Shown one piece after another: positions 13,854-23,750 of a stretch of 25,797 bases of DNA. The position numbers and the translations under genes are program-made. This DNA comes from CAZGMJ01 sp964526785. Its GTDB lineage: Bacteria; Planctomycetota; Phycisphaerae; Sedimentisphaerales; Anaerobacaceae. The notes below the pieces were generated by a model, which saw nothing but the letters and a program-made list of their open reading frames with translations, ran no database searches and was not told the origin of the DNA. Every line of letters begins with the position of its first letter. Position 1 is the stretch's first letter. The stretch spans positions 1 to 25,797 of the forward strand of contig CAZGMJ010000073.1 of NCBI GenBank assembly GCA_964526785.1. Reading direction: 5' to 3'.

Positions 13854-14858
13854 TTACTCATCCCAGACATCATAAGGCCATAAAAGCCATGGATAGAAGA
13901 CCTCTGGATGCTCGAAATGTATATTTTGTCTACCTCTTATCTTATTACCGTCCCCATCCACTCCGTGAAAATGCGGGAGCTCGCCGGGACCATGTGGACC
14001 GTCATGAATGGGCGTCCTTGCACCATGCCGTCGTGCAGCATCCTTGGCACGCTTCCGGGTAGGATAGAATTTCCCTCTCCCTCGGTTAACGATCGGGTCA
14101 TATAGTCTATCACCCACCCAATCCAATGCGGGACATACAGCATATTTGCCTATCCCGTACCCTGTGGTGCCGGCCGCCGCCGCAGTCCCTACGGCCGCTG
14201 CACCAACTCCAGTACAGCTGACGAATGTGCCCCCGGCAGTCATGTATCCGCCGAAACCCCAGCCTGACCAGCCTGTGATCGTACATACGCCCGCGGCTTC
14301 TTCCACTCCAGTTAGAAGGCCATAAGGATCAGCCCAACGGACCGGATTGTTCTGTACATAGGTATACACATTCAATCCGTCCTCGTAATCAATCGGATCA
14401 GTCTGCATGAACCTGCCAATAGCCGGATTGTAGTATCTCGCCCGGTAGAAGTAAAGGTCGGTCTCCGAATCATAGCGCCTTCCGGTAAACAAGTGTGGAT
14501 TGCTGACGCTGCTGATCCTGTTCGGATCACCGAAGACATCGTAGCTGTAGATTTCCACGAGATCGCCGTTACTGTCGGAAAGCGCTATCACCGAGCCCAG
14601 GCCGTCAAAGTGGTAATAATACGGAGTTTCAGTTTCTCCTGAAACAGCAATCATTATGATCGGCTCATCGATTCCTGGGCCATAGATAAACTTGCGAACC
14701 AGGGTAGTACCCACATACTCGGCAATAACCTGATCGCCATCGTAACAGTACCACGTATCAACCGCCACATGTTTCTTCACACGCCTGCCTGCAAAGTCAT
14801 ATTTGTAAGAAACGGAAGGCGACGTGGCACTCGTCAGCCGATTCGTGACCGATTGTGG
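13854..14858 (-). pseudogene. RHS protein fragment 2 with C-terminal toxin-like tip
   Basis: An open frame from 14858 encodes the C-terminal end of an RHS protein. A TGA at 14861-14859 closes it upstream. The only early start is a GTG at 14780 without a clear ribosome-binding site, so it is 5'-truncated. It contains YYYHFDGLGSVIALSDSNG, the RHS-associated core hallmark (FTGRRYDSETDLYFYRARYY, NPAIGRFMQTDPIDYEDGLN, VYTYVQNNPVRWADPYGL) and then a unique tip of about 150 residues. The tip begins with a Gly/Ala-rich hydrophobic stretch and ends with a His-rich polar region (HDGPHGPGELPHFHGVDGDG, then NKIRGRQNIHFEHPE). In polymorphic toxins the variable domain after the DPYGL-type hallmark is the toxin; a nuclease-like role is possible, but I cannot name the family. 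A TPR gene follows at once. Confidence 0.8.
14711..14836 (-). repeat. 126-bp RHS direct repeat, copy B
   Basis: This is the partner of 12505-12630, in the same orientation. Here it forms the start of RHS fragment 2, whereas copy A forms the end of fragment 1. The two repeats bracket the TPR gene and both unique RHS parts. Confidence 0.9.
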
Positions 14859-14924
14859 TCACCGCAATTCAACGTCGACTCGCTTGCGCGCCCTTCTTCA
14901 GTAGTCCTTGTACCTGCGCATCCA
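14849..14924 (-). repeat. Pseudopilin 3' end plus spacer (copy B)
   Basis: This is the intact context of the segment found as a remnant at 12432-12507. It covers the last codons of pseudopilin 1, its TGA stop and about 45 bp of downstream spacer including a shared caacgtcgactcgcttgcgc. RHS fragment 2 begins right after it on the other side. Confidence 0.8.
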
Positions 14925-15770
14925 TTCGGGCCAGTCGTCAGGGCGCACGCCGCCGGCTCTGGTCCATCTGTTGGCCGTGTCGAATGCTCGGTGCCACTTG
15001 AGCGTCCAGAGTTCTTTGAGGCCGACTTTGCGGACCGACCAGTCCATAAAGAGCATGTTGATACCGCCGTTGTGTCGGTTGATGTGACAGTCGCCGCATG
15101 AAAAGAACGTTGAACTAAAATCCCCGCCGGCTTCCTGGGGGGGCGGGAATTCATGGTACATGGCAAATGCTGCACCTGCCGTTACGGAGTCAAAGAAGAC
15201 CGGAACACGGCTTGCCTGTCTGACATGGCATGTGCCCCATTGCTCGAAGCTCGTATGTTTATGTGGGTTCCGTATGCGGCGATCCGGGCTTGTGTCGTAT
15301 AGCCAGAGATTCAATCCATAGCTGCCGGTTATGTTGTAGCCAAGTATTGGTTTGGTATGCCATTTCCATGCGTGGTTTCTGTCTCCCGCCGGGGTAGGCG
15401 TGCCTTCCATGGGCTGTGCGCAAGCTGTAGCTTCCGGGCAGAGTAGAATGCTCTCGAATCCTTGCCAGTAAGGCCGCATAACCACGAACCAGTATTCGCA
15501 TAATTCAAAGGCCGAAAATTCCTTTTGTTCTCGGTGCTCTGTGCGATGGTGAAACCACTTGCCGTCGTAGTCATCCGTGTAGGCATGGAAGAAGACTCCC
15601 CACTGGCGCAGGTTGGATCGGCAAGCAATAGAGCGGGCCTGGCTACGGACTTTGTGGAATGCGGGCACAAGGGTAGCCATCAGCAGGGCGATGATGGCGA
15701 TGACGACGAGCAGTTCGATCAGGGTAAAGCCATCATTCATGCAAATCAGTTTGTGCCTTTTTGCCGCCAT
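14898..15770 (-). CDS. Pseudopilin-like protein 1 (prepilin-type N-terminus)
   Basis: This 290-residue protein has a type IV prepilin/type II secretion pseudopilin N-terminus: DGFTLIELLVVIAIIALLMA with the peptidase cleavage site between G14 and F15 and the conserved Glu at mature position 5. After the helix follow RSQARSIACRSNLRQWGVFF and a variable core (about 60-220). The C-terminal block has INRHNGGINMLFMDWSVRKV and GLKELWTLKWHRAFDTANRW, ending WPEWMRRYKDY. This end is typical of the many Phycisphaerae proteins of this type. The core contains LLCPEATACAQ and GSYGLNLWLYD. TGAGGTGA, overlapping the previous gene's stop, is its ribosome-binding site; the gap is 8 bp. It is the last gene of the four-gene array. 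Such proteins probably assemble into, or are processed by, a secretion/pilus apparatus, but none is encoded nearby. Confidence 0.85.
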   Translation of the reverse strand: MAAKRHKLICMNDGFTLIELLVVIAIIALLMATLVPAFHKVRSQARSIACRSNLRQWGVFFHAYTDDYDGKWFHHRTEHREQKEFSAFELCEYWFVVMRPYWQGFESILLCPEATACAQPMEGTPTPAGDRNHAWKWHTKPILGYNITGSYGLNLWLYDTSPDRRIRNPHKHTSFEQWGTCHVRQASRVPVFFDSVTAGAAFAMYHEFPPPQEAGGDFSSTFFSCGDCHINRHNGGINMLFMDWSVRKVGLKELWTLKWHRAFDTANRWTRAGGVRPDDWPEWMRRYKDY

Positions 15771-15845
15771 GCTTCACCTCAGTAATCCTTGAATTTGCGC
15801 ATCCACTTCGGCCAATCTTCGGGTCGGACGCCGCCGGCTTTGGTA
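15675..15845 (-). repeat. 171-bp gene-junction repeat, copy A
   Basis: This spans the end of pseudopilin 2 and the start of pseudopilin 1. It matches 16559-16729 (junction of pseudopilins 3 and 2) with a single mismatch seen by eye, at an offset of 884 bp. It points to tandem duplication or ongoing homogenisation of the gene ends. Confidence 0.9.
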
Positions 15846-16654
15846 AAGAGACCGGTCGTGTCAAATGCCCGGCTCCACTTGAAGGTCCACAACTCCTTAA
15901 GTCCAACATTCCTAACAGACCAGTCCATGAAGAGCATGTTGATACCGCCGCCGTGACGACCTATCACGCAGCCGATCTGGCCATCCTTCAGACCTGGAGG
16001 AGGATCGGTATAAGAGGGGAACCTGTTGTGGTCGATATGAAAGTGCGGAATACAGCAATCGAAAAACACAGGTACATTGTTTCGTTCCTTGACATGACAC
16101 GTGCCCCAGGGTTCGTATTCCTGACTGCCGTATCCAACGTCATTTGTGCGATCGAAGTCGGTGTCATACACCCATGTGTTCAAACCGTAACTACCGGCAA
16201 TCTCCAAGCCACCAGGCCCCGCAGCATGAAGATTCGGATACAATCCGTACCAAGCTGAGGAACTAGAACCTATGACGAGACAATTCTCCTTTCCAGGTAG
16301 ATGTCTGGTCGCCTCCGGGCATAGAAGAATATCACGACAATCACGCCAATAGGGCCGCATCACAACAAACCAGAGTTCCGCCCAAGCCCAATAGCTCGAT
16401 CCTGGATCGTGTGTTCGCTGTTGAAGATGGTGCATAAACCACTTGCCATCATTATCCTGGGTATACATGCAGAAGAACTGGCCCCACTGGCGCAGGTTGG
16501 ATTGGCAGACTACAGCCCGGGCCTGACTGCGGACCTTGTTGAGGATGGGCACAAGGATAGCCATCAGCAGGGCGATGATGGCTATGACGACGAGCAGTTC
16601 GATCAGGGTAAAGCCATCATTCATGCAAATCAGTTTGTGCCTTTTTGCCGCCAT
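15779..16654 (-). CDS. Pseudopilin-like protein 2
   Basis: This is a 291-residue paralogue of pseudopilin 1. The first 32 residues are the same (MAAKRHKLICMNDG then FTLIELLVVIAIIALLMA). Cleavage is again between G14 and F15. The C-terminal block reads IGRHGGGINMLFMDWSVRNV, GLKELWTFKWSRAFDTTGLF and ends WPKWMRKFKDY. The core differs strongly from copy 1 in sequence but keeps landmarks: DNDGKWF, VMRPYWRDCRDILLCPEATR, IAGSYGLNTWVYD, WGTCHVKERNNVPVFFDC. TGAGGTGA overlapping the stop of pseudopilin 3 serves as ribosome-binding site. The substitution pattern (same ends, different middle) suggests a shared anchoring and assembly scaffold with a variable exposed surface; the latter is inference. Confidence 0.85.
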   Translation of the reverse strand: MAAKRHKLICMNDGFTLIELLVVIAIIALLMAILVPILNKVRSQARAVVCQSNLRQWGQFFCMYTQDNDGKWFMHHLQQRTHDPGSSYWAWAELWFVVMRPYWRDCRDILLCPEATRHLPGKENCLVIGSSSSAWYGLYPNLHAAGPGGLEIAGSYGLNTWVYDTDFDRTNDVGYGSQEYEPWGTCHVKERNNVPVFFDCCIPHFHIDHNRFPSYTDPPPGLKDGQIGCVIGRHGGGINMLFMDWSVRNVGLKELWTFKWSRAFDTTGLFTKAGGVRPEDWPKWMRKFKDY

Positions 16655-16729
16655 GCTTCACCTCAGTAATCCTTGAATTTGCGCATCCACTTCGGCCAAT
16701 CTTCGGGTCGGACGCCGCCGGCTTTGGTA
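16559..16729 (-). repeat. 171-bp gene-junction repeat, copy B
   Basis: This spans the end of pseudopilin 3 and the start of pseudopilin 2. See the partner at 15675-15845. The one visible difference is gcgatgacg in copy A versus gctatgacg here. Confidence 0.9.
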
Positions 16730-17502
16730 TACATGTTGGCGGTATCGAAAAAACGGTGCCACTTGAGCGTATAAAGCTCTTTAAGGCCGACTTTGCGGAC
16801 CGACCAGTCCATAAAAAGCATGTTGATACCGGTATTGTGCCGATCGATGAAGCAACCATAGTAGCCTAAAGGCTTGATGTCTTCATACGGCGGGGGATGT
16901 AGCCTAAAGCTCAACCTTATGTGACAAGTTGTTGCATCGGCGAGTACCGGGATTCTGGCAGCGTTCTTCACATGCGGGGTTCCCCACCATTCACGCCGTA
17001 TGCCGTGGGGAGATCTGCGGTCACGTCCTCTGTGATAGAGATACTCATTAAACCCATAGCTTCCGAGTATTTCAGTATTCGCAGGAGGACAGCGATAGAG
17101 CCAGGCTGAGAAGGTGGAGCCGTTAGCCTCACAGGTATCGGACGAGCCTTTATGATCTGGTGCCTCCGGGCAGAGCAAGACCTCGTTCCAGTCTTTCCAG
17201 TACGAGTATATGCTTGAGTACCAAATCTCATCCCATCCGAAGTGATCTACACCAATAAGTGGATGATCTTCGGTATGATGATAGAACCACTTACCATCGT
17301 TGTCATCAGTATAGGCGTGGAAGAAGAGCGCCCATTGGTGGAGATTGGATTGGCAGACTACGGAGCGGGCCTGACTGCGGACCTTGTTGAGGATGGGCAC
17401 AAGGATAGCCATCAGCAGGGCGATGATGGCTATGACGACGAGCAGTTCGATCAGGGTAAAACCGCGATCTGTGTATGCCCGTTTGTGCATTCTAACACTC
17501 AC
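16663..17502 (-). CDS. Pseudopilin-like protein 3 (GTG start)
   Basis: This is a 279-residue paralogue. The open frame extends far upstream into the preceding gene, so the start was set by comparison. GTG at 17502 gives 17 residues up to GFTL, exactly as in copies 1 and 2, and GAGAGG lies 6 bp before it, the same spacing as their GAGG. ATG at 17490 is the alternative. The prepilin signal is TDRGFTLIELLVVIAIIALL. The C-terminal block reads IDRHNTGINMLFMDWSVRKV, GLKELYTLKWHRFFDTANMY and ends WPKWMRKFKDY. The core is much closer to copy 4 than to copies 1 and 2 (VLLCPEAPDHKG, CEANGSTFSAWLY, GSYGFNEYLYHRGRDRRSPH, then WWGTPHVKNAARIPVLADAT). It begins 13 bp after copy 4. Confidence 0.83.
   Translation of the reverse strand: MSVRMHKRAYTDRGFTLIELLVVIAIIALLMAILVPILNKVRSQARSVVCQSNLHQWALFFHAYTDDNDGKWFYHHTEDHPLIGVDHFGWDEIWYSSIYSYWKDWNEVLLCPEAPDHKGSSDTCEANGSTFSAWLYRCPPANTEILGSYGFNEYLYHRGRDRRSPHGIRREWWGTPHVKNAARIPVLADATTCHIRLSFRLHPPPYEDIKPLGYYGCFIDRHNTGINMLFMDWSVRKVGLKELYTLKWHRFFDTANMYTKAGGVRPEDWPKWMRKFKDY
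16918..17025 (-). repeat. 108-bp identical block shared by pseudopilins 3 and 4 (copy in 3)
   Basis: The 108 bases here and at 17771-17878 appear identical by eye (offset 853 bp), although sequence on both sides differs. The block encodes the SPHGIRREWWGTPHVKNAAR to ADATTCH region of the core. An identical tract inside otherwise diverged paralogues suggests recent gene conversion. Confidence 0.85.
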
Positions 17503-17515
17503 AGCTTGCCTCTCA

Positions 17516-18382
17516 TCAATAGTCCTTGTACTTGCGCATCCATTCGGGCCAGTCTTCGGGGCGCATGCCGCCGGCTCTGGTGAATTCATTTGCGGTGTCG
17601 AAAAAACGGTGCCACTTGAGCGTATAATTCTCTTTAAGGCCGACTTTGCGGACCGACCAGTCCATAAAGAGCATGTTGACGCCCCTGTTGTGCCGATCGA
17701 TGAGAGAACCATGGTGGTGCAGGGGCTGGATGTGTTCATACGCCGGGGGAGTTGCCAAACCGCTCACCAATATGTGACAAGTTGTTGCATCGGCGAGTAC
17801 CGGGATTCTGGCAGCGTTCTTCACATGCGGGGTTCCCCACCATTCACGCCGTATGCCGTGGGGAGATCTGCGGTCACGCCCTCTGTGATAGATATACTCA
17901 TTGAACCCATAGCTTCCGAGGATTTTGGTACCGGCAGGAGGACAGTGATAGAGCCAGGCTGAGAAGGTGGAGCCGTTAGCCTCACAGATATCGGCCGGGC
18001 CTTTATGATCTGGTGCCTCCGGGCAGAGCAAGACCTCGTTGCAGTCTTTCCAGTACGAGTATATGCTTGAGTACCAAATCTCATCCCATGTGAAGCCACT
18101 TACAGCAATAGATGAATGATCTTCGGTGTGATGATAGAACCACTTACCGTCGTTGTCATCAGTATAGGCGTGGAAGAAGAGCGCCCATTGGTGGAGGTTG
18201 GATTGGCAGACTACAGCCCGGGCCTGACTGCGGACTTTGTTGAGGATGGGCACAAGGATAGCCATCAATAAGGCGATGATGGCGATGACGACGAGTAGTT
18301 CGATCAGGGTGAAGCCGCGGCGGGCGGGGACTGATCGACGGCCCCCTCTGCACGCACAACAGAATACTCGCGAGTCTCTCAT
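17516..18382 (-). CDS. Pseudopilin-like protein 4 (first gene of the array)
   Basis: This 288-residue paralogue has a longer, Arg/Cys-rich leader (MRDSRVFCCACRGGRRSVPA) before RRGFTLIELLVVIAIIALLM, with predicted cleavage between G23 and F24. The remaining protein matches the array pattern: LNKVRSQARAVVCQSNLHQW, DNDGKWFYHHTEDHS, VLLCPEAPDHKG, GSYGFNEYIYHRGRDRRSPH, IDRHNRGVNMLFMDWSVRKV, ending WPEWMRKYKDY. AGGGAG lies about 7 bp before the ATG, and a candidate promoter is at 18411-18439. The three genes downstream follow with gaps of 13, 8 and 8 bp, so the four are almost certainly one transcript. It is separated from the upstream PEP-CTERM gene by that gene's terminator. Confidence 0.85.
   Translation of the reverse strand: MRDSRVFCCACRGGRRSVPARRGFTLIELLVVIAIIALLMAILVPILNKVRSQARAVVCQSNLHQWALFFHAYTDDNDGKWFYHHTEDHSSIAVSGFTWDEIWYSSIYSYWKDCNEVLLCPEAPDHKGPADICEANGSTFSAWLYHCPPAGTKILGSYGFNEYIYHRGRDRRSPHGIRREWWGTPHVKNAARIPVLADATTCHILVSGLATPPAYEHIQPLHHHGSLIDRHNRGVNMLFMDWSVRKVGLKENYTLKWHRFFDTANEFTRAGGMRPEDWPEWMRKYKDY
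17771..17878 (-). repeat. 108-bp identical block shared by pseudopilins 3 and 4 (copy in 4)
   Basis: This is the partner of 16918-17025; see that entry. Confidence 0.85.
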
Positions 18383-18410
18383 ATCCGACTCCCTATTTCA
18401 TAACCCCTTC

Positions 18411-18439
18411 ATTGTAGAGGGCGAATGGATTGAGGGCAA
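18411..18439 (-). promoter_or_regulatory. Candidate sigma70-type promoter of the pseudopilin array
   Basis: On the minus strand, TTGCCC (18439-18434) and TACAAT (18416-18411) are separated by exactly 17 bp. They match the consensus at four and five of six positions. It lies about 30 bp before the first ATG and directly after the upstream terminator. Confidence 0.5.
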
Positions 18440-18440
18440 G

Positions 18441-18467
18441 AAAAAAAACGCCGCGGTTCGGTGCGGC
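18441..18467 (-). terminator. Rho-independent terminator of the PEP-CTERM gene
   Basis: Read on the minus strand, a 5-bp GC stem (gccgc 18467-18463, gcggc 18454-18450) with an 8-nt loop is followed by C-free spacing of one base and a run of eight T (18448-18441). It lies 60 bp after the PEP-CTERM stop codon. Confidence 0.7.
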
Positions 18468-18525
18468 CGTCGTCAGAAGAAAAAGCACGACTATGGCGGA
18501 GCGCCAACGATCGACAGAAAACAGC

Positions 18526-19176
18526 TCATCCCTCGTGCCGGCGGGCACGGCGCCTGCCGATAGACAGCATACTGAGCACGGCAAGGATACAGAAGGTGGA
18601 AGGTTCGGGAACGACAGTCGCTGATTCGATTCCAACGCCAATGCCTGAACCACCCTTAAAGCCGAACTCGATATTCAGACTTCCCACACGTTGCCAGTCC
18701 TCAAGAACAGGGGCATCCGTGGGTAAACGATCACTTGACAATGCTGTCGCTGACCAGTCATCAAGCTGCCAGCTAATATGCCACACAGTCGACCCGTTCG
18801 GCAGTGGCAGGTTAACTTCACTGCTGACCCCATAACTATCTCTACCATTCATATTGTTCAATATCCCTATGATAAAGTCAACGTTCTCCGGATCTGTCTG
18901 AATAGTCAGGCCGCTAATGTCCAATATCACCCCATAGGGTTCCGTTCTAAAGCGATAGTCACCAACGGAACCCCATGGATTGTGGTCGCCCATTTCGGTG
19001 TTGTACGTGTAGACTCCCGTTACGGGATCGCCGATATGAAACAATCCTTGTAGGATCGGGCTTTCGTCCACAAAAGTAACCTCGCCGGTCAGTTCGATGT
19101 TGACCAGCTCGGCCCGGGTGCGGACCGCAGGCAGGATAAGGCAAAGGACTGCCGGCAGGATTGCAGAGCATCTCAT
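18526..19176 (-). CDS. PEP-CTERM sorting domain protein
   Basis: This 216-residue exported protein has a signal peptide at 1-23 (MRCSAILPAVLCLILPAVRT, then RA). The middle region is beta-rich and unrecognised, with an ELTGEVTFVDESPILQGLF start and a VTGVYTYNTEMGD segment seen in many planctomycete PEP-CTERM proteins. The C-terminus is a clear sorting signal: VPEPSTF, a hydrophobic helix, then RRRARRHEG. Such proteins are thought to be processed by an exosortase (EpsH/XrtA type) and delivered to the cell surface or extracellular matrix; no exosortase is in the window. The ATG at 19176, not the longer frame, is chosen because AAAGGAG lies 7 bp upstream and a signal peptide starts there. It is monocistronic, with a terminator at 18441-18467, and divergent from hisH. 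Confidence 0.85.
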   Translation of the reverse strand: MRCSAILPAVLCLILPAVRTRAELVNIELTGEVTFVDESPILQGLFHIGDPVTGVYTYNTEMGDHNPWGSVGDYRFRTEPYGVILDISGLTIQTDPENVDFIIGILNNMNGRDSYGVSSEVNLPLPNGSTVWHISWQLDDWSATALSSDRLPTDAPVLEDWQRVGSLNIEFGFKGGSGIGVGIESATVVPEPSTFCILAVLSMLSIGRRRARRHEG

Positions 19177-19359
19177 AGTATTTCTCCTTTCGCCCTGTAT
19201 GATGCGCAAATCCCGGCAGGTGTTCGCAGGAAATACAATCCCGCCGAAATCCTGTCTCAGTCGAGATTTACCATATGACTTCCACTCGACGTTCCTGCAC
19301 AGCGAACCAATTGCCATTTGCCCTGGCGTTCCATGTCGTTTGTGAAAAGGAAGTTTTGC

Positions 19360-19387
19360 TTGACGTCGGGGGCGGTTTCTGGATACT
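19360..19387 (+). promoter_or_regulatory. Candidate promoter of hisH-hisF
   Basis: TTGACG (19360-19365), a 16-bp spacer and GATACT (19382-19387) resemble a sigma70 promoter at five and four of six positions. It lies about 50 bp before the hisH start in the 262-bp region divergent from the PEP-CTERM gene. No attenuator leader peptide rich in histidine was seen. Confidence 0.45.
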
Positions 19388-19438
19388 CTATCGGCCGTTT
19401 TTCGCAACACATTGTCCTCGTGGAGGTGTATATCGCGG

Positions 19439-20062
19439 ATGATCGTTGTCATTGATTACAACGTCGGAAATGTACGCAGCGTCTGCAACGCATTCAGGCA
19501 TATCGGTTTCGATGCCGAGTTGAGTTGCGATCCGGGCGCAATCGAAAAGGCGTCGGGGCTGGTTCTGCCCGGCGTGGCGGCCTTTGGATTTGCCATCGAG
19601 GCCCTGGGTGAACTGGCCCAGCGCATTGGCCGGGTCGCGCTGGAAGGCAAGCCGCTGCTCGGCATCTGCGTGGGGTACCAGATGCTGTTCGAGAGCAGCA
19701 GCGAGTTCGGCCGATACGAAGGACTCGGCCTGATCGGCGGTTCGGTCGGCCCTATCCCCAAAGGGCGCGTAATCCCCCATATGGGCTGGAACGAAGTCGA
19801 ACTGCCGGCCGATATGGAATTGTTTGCCGGCCTCGGCTCCGGCAAGCACTTCTATTTCGCCCACTCGTTCTGCGCGGACGTGAGCGACGATCAGACGCAG
19901 ATTGCGTATACGGACTACGGCGTGCCGCTGGTGGCATCGGTGCAGAAGGGCAACATCTACGGCACGCAATTCCATCCCGAAAAGAGCGGCCCGCAGGGAC
20001 TTGACGTGCTGCGCAATTTCGCGGCGATCTGCCGGGGCGAAACGCCGGGAGGACGGTCGTGA
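19439..20062 (+). CDS. hisH: Imidazole glycerol phosphate synthase, glutamine amidotransferase subunit HisH
   Basis: This 207-residue class I glutamine amidotransferase is the HisH subunit. It releases ammonia from glutamine for HisF in histidine and purine-precursor metabolism (PRFAR to IGP plus AICAR), in the cytoplasm. It has the MIVVIDYNVGNVRSV start, LPGVAAFG, the nucleophile Cys77 in GICVGYQMLF, and the His179/Glu181 pair in GTQFHPEKS, so the catalytic triad is complete. ATG at 19439 is preferred over the frame start at 19412 because it gives the family N-terminus; GGAGGTG lies 10 bp upstream. hisF follows after 54 bp on the same strand, forming a two-gene his unit. Other his genes are not in the window. 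Confidence 0.95.
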   Translation: MIVVIDYNVGNVRSVCNAFRHIGFDAELSCDPGAIEKASGLVLPGVAAFGFAIEALGELAQRIGRVALEGKPLLGICVGYQMLFESSSEFGRYEGLGLIGGSVGPIPKGRVIPHMGWNEVELPADMELFAGLGSGKHFYFAHSFCADVSDDQTQIAYTDYGVPLVASVQKGNIYGTQFHPEKSGPQGLDVLRNFAAICRGETPGGRS

Positions 20063-20116
20063 ACCACAACCGGGCCGGAACAGAGCATATGACACTGAAT
20101 GTGAGAAGATAGAACA

Positions 20117-20881
20117 ATGCTGGCACGACGCATCATTCCATGTCTCGACGTCAAGGACAACCGTGTGGTCAAGGGCGTCAACTTCGTGAATCTCCGCGAT
20201 GCAGGCGATCCGGTCGAACTCGGCGCTCGTTACAGTGACGAGGGTGCCGATGAACTGGTCTTTCTGGATATCACGGCCACAATCCGCTCGCGCAAGACCA
20301 TCGTTGAACTGGTCGAGAAGGTGGCCCACAACGTCTTCATTCCGTTCACCGTCGGCGGCGGGATACAGACCGTCGAGCAGATGGACGAGTTGCTGCGAAG
20401 CGGCGCCGAGAAGGTATCGGTCAATACCGCCGCGGTTAACAACCCTGACTTGCTGGCTGAGGCATCGCGGCGATTCGGAGCCCAGTGCGTTGTGCTTGCC
20501 ATCGACGCCCGACGGTCGAAGGATCGGCCGGGGCATTGGCAGGTATGCGTCAAGGCCGGGACCGAACCGACGGATATCGACGTGGTCGAATGGGCGAAAA
20601 AGGGCGAAGAACTGGGCGCCGGTGAGATCCTGCTGACCAGTATGGACGCCGACGGCACCAAAGCGGGCTACGACAACGACCTCAATCGTGCGGTCAGCGA
20701 CGCGGTCAATATACCGGTTATCGCCTCCGGCGGCGCCGGAGCGCTCGATCATCTGTACGACGCAATCGTTGACGGCCAGGCCGACGCGGTTCTGATGGCC
20801 TCGATTACGCACTTCGGCAACTATAACATCCGCCAGATGAAGCAATACCTGGCGGAAAAGGGCCTGCCGATGAACCTGTGA
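20117..20881 (+). CDS. hisF: Imidazole glycerol phosphate synthase, cyclase subunit HisF
   Basis: This 254-residue (beta/alpha)8 barrel is HisF. It combines ammonia from HisH with PRFAR to give imidazole glycerol phosphate and AICAR. The catalytic acids are in their canonical places: Asp11 in IIPCLDVKDNRVVKG and Asp130 in VVLAIDARR. Phosphate-binding and barrel motifs are visible (FTVGGGIQTVEQM, KVSVNTAAV, LLTSMDADGTKAGYD, VIASGGAG). Length is normal. GAGAAG lies upstream of the ATG. The gene ends 105 bp before a strong hairpin terminator (20986-21013) and converges with clpB. Confidence 0.96.
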   Translation: MLARRIIPCLDVKDNRVVKGVNFVNLRDAGDPVELGARYSDEGADELVFLDITATIRSRKTIVELVEKVAHNVFIPFTVGGGIQTVEQMDELLRSGAEKVSVNTAAVNNPDLLAEASRRFGAQCVVLAIDARRSKDRPGHWQVCVKAGTEPTDIDVVEWAKKGEELGAGEILLTSMDADGTKAGYDNDLNRAVSDAVNIPVIASGGAGALDHLYDAIVDGQADAVLMASITHFGNYNIRQMKQYLAEKGLPMNL

Positions 20882-20985
20882 GCACGGTTGTCGGTTGATC
20901 GACGGCCCGCACGGCCCGAATAGGCGCTGCGCCATCAGTGTTTATGTGTCGGCCACCATCATAAAAAAGCAACTCAGCCTGACCG

Positions 20986-21013
20986 CCTGCATGTACAAAA
21001 ACATGCAGGTTTT
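20986..21013 (+). terminator. Rho-independent terminator after hisF
   Basis: A perfect 9-bp stem (cctgcatgt 20986-20994, acatgcagg 21001-21009) with a 6-nt loop is followed by TTTT. It lies 105 bp after hisF in the convergent hisF/clpB gap of 277 bp. The rest of the gap contains no gene that I can support. Confidence 0.75.
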
Positions 21014-21158
21014 GAGCGTCACTCTTTTCGAGAAGACACTCCTGGAAAGCCTGTTATCTGCGGATCTATGCAAATCTCTGAAGGGCGATTTGCGTAACCA
21101 GTTCTATTGTTCGAGTTTCAACGCGACGGTAGTGAATAATCACATGGGGTTCGCGGGA

Positions 21159-23750
<2,592 letters not shown>

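Noticed and set aside
19388..20935. 515-codon minus-strand ORF across hisH and hisF
   Set aside because: It is antisense to two unmistakable enzymes with complete catalytic residues.
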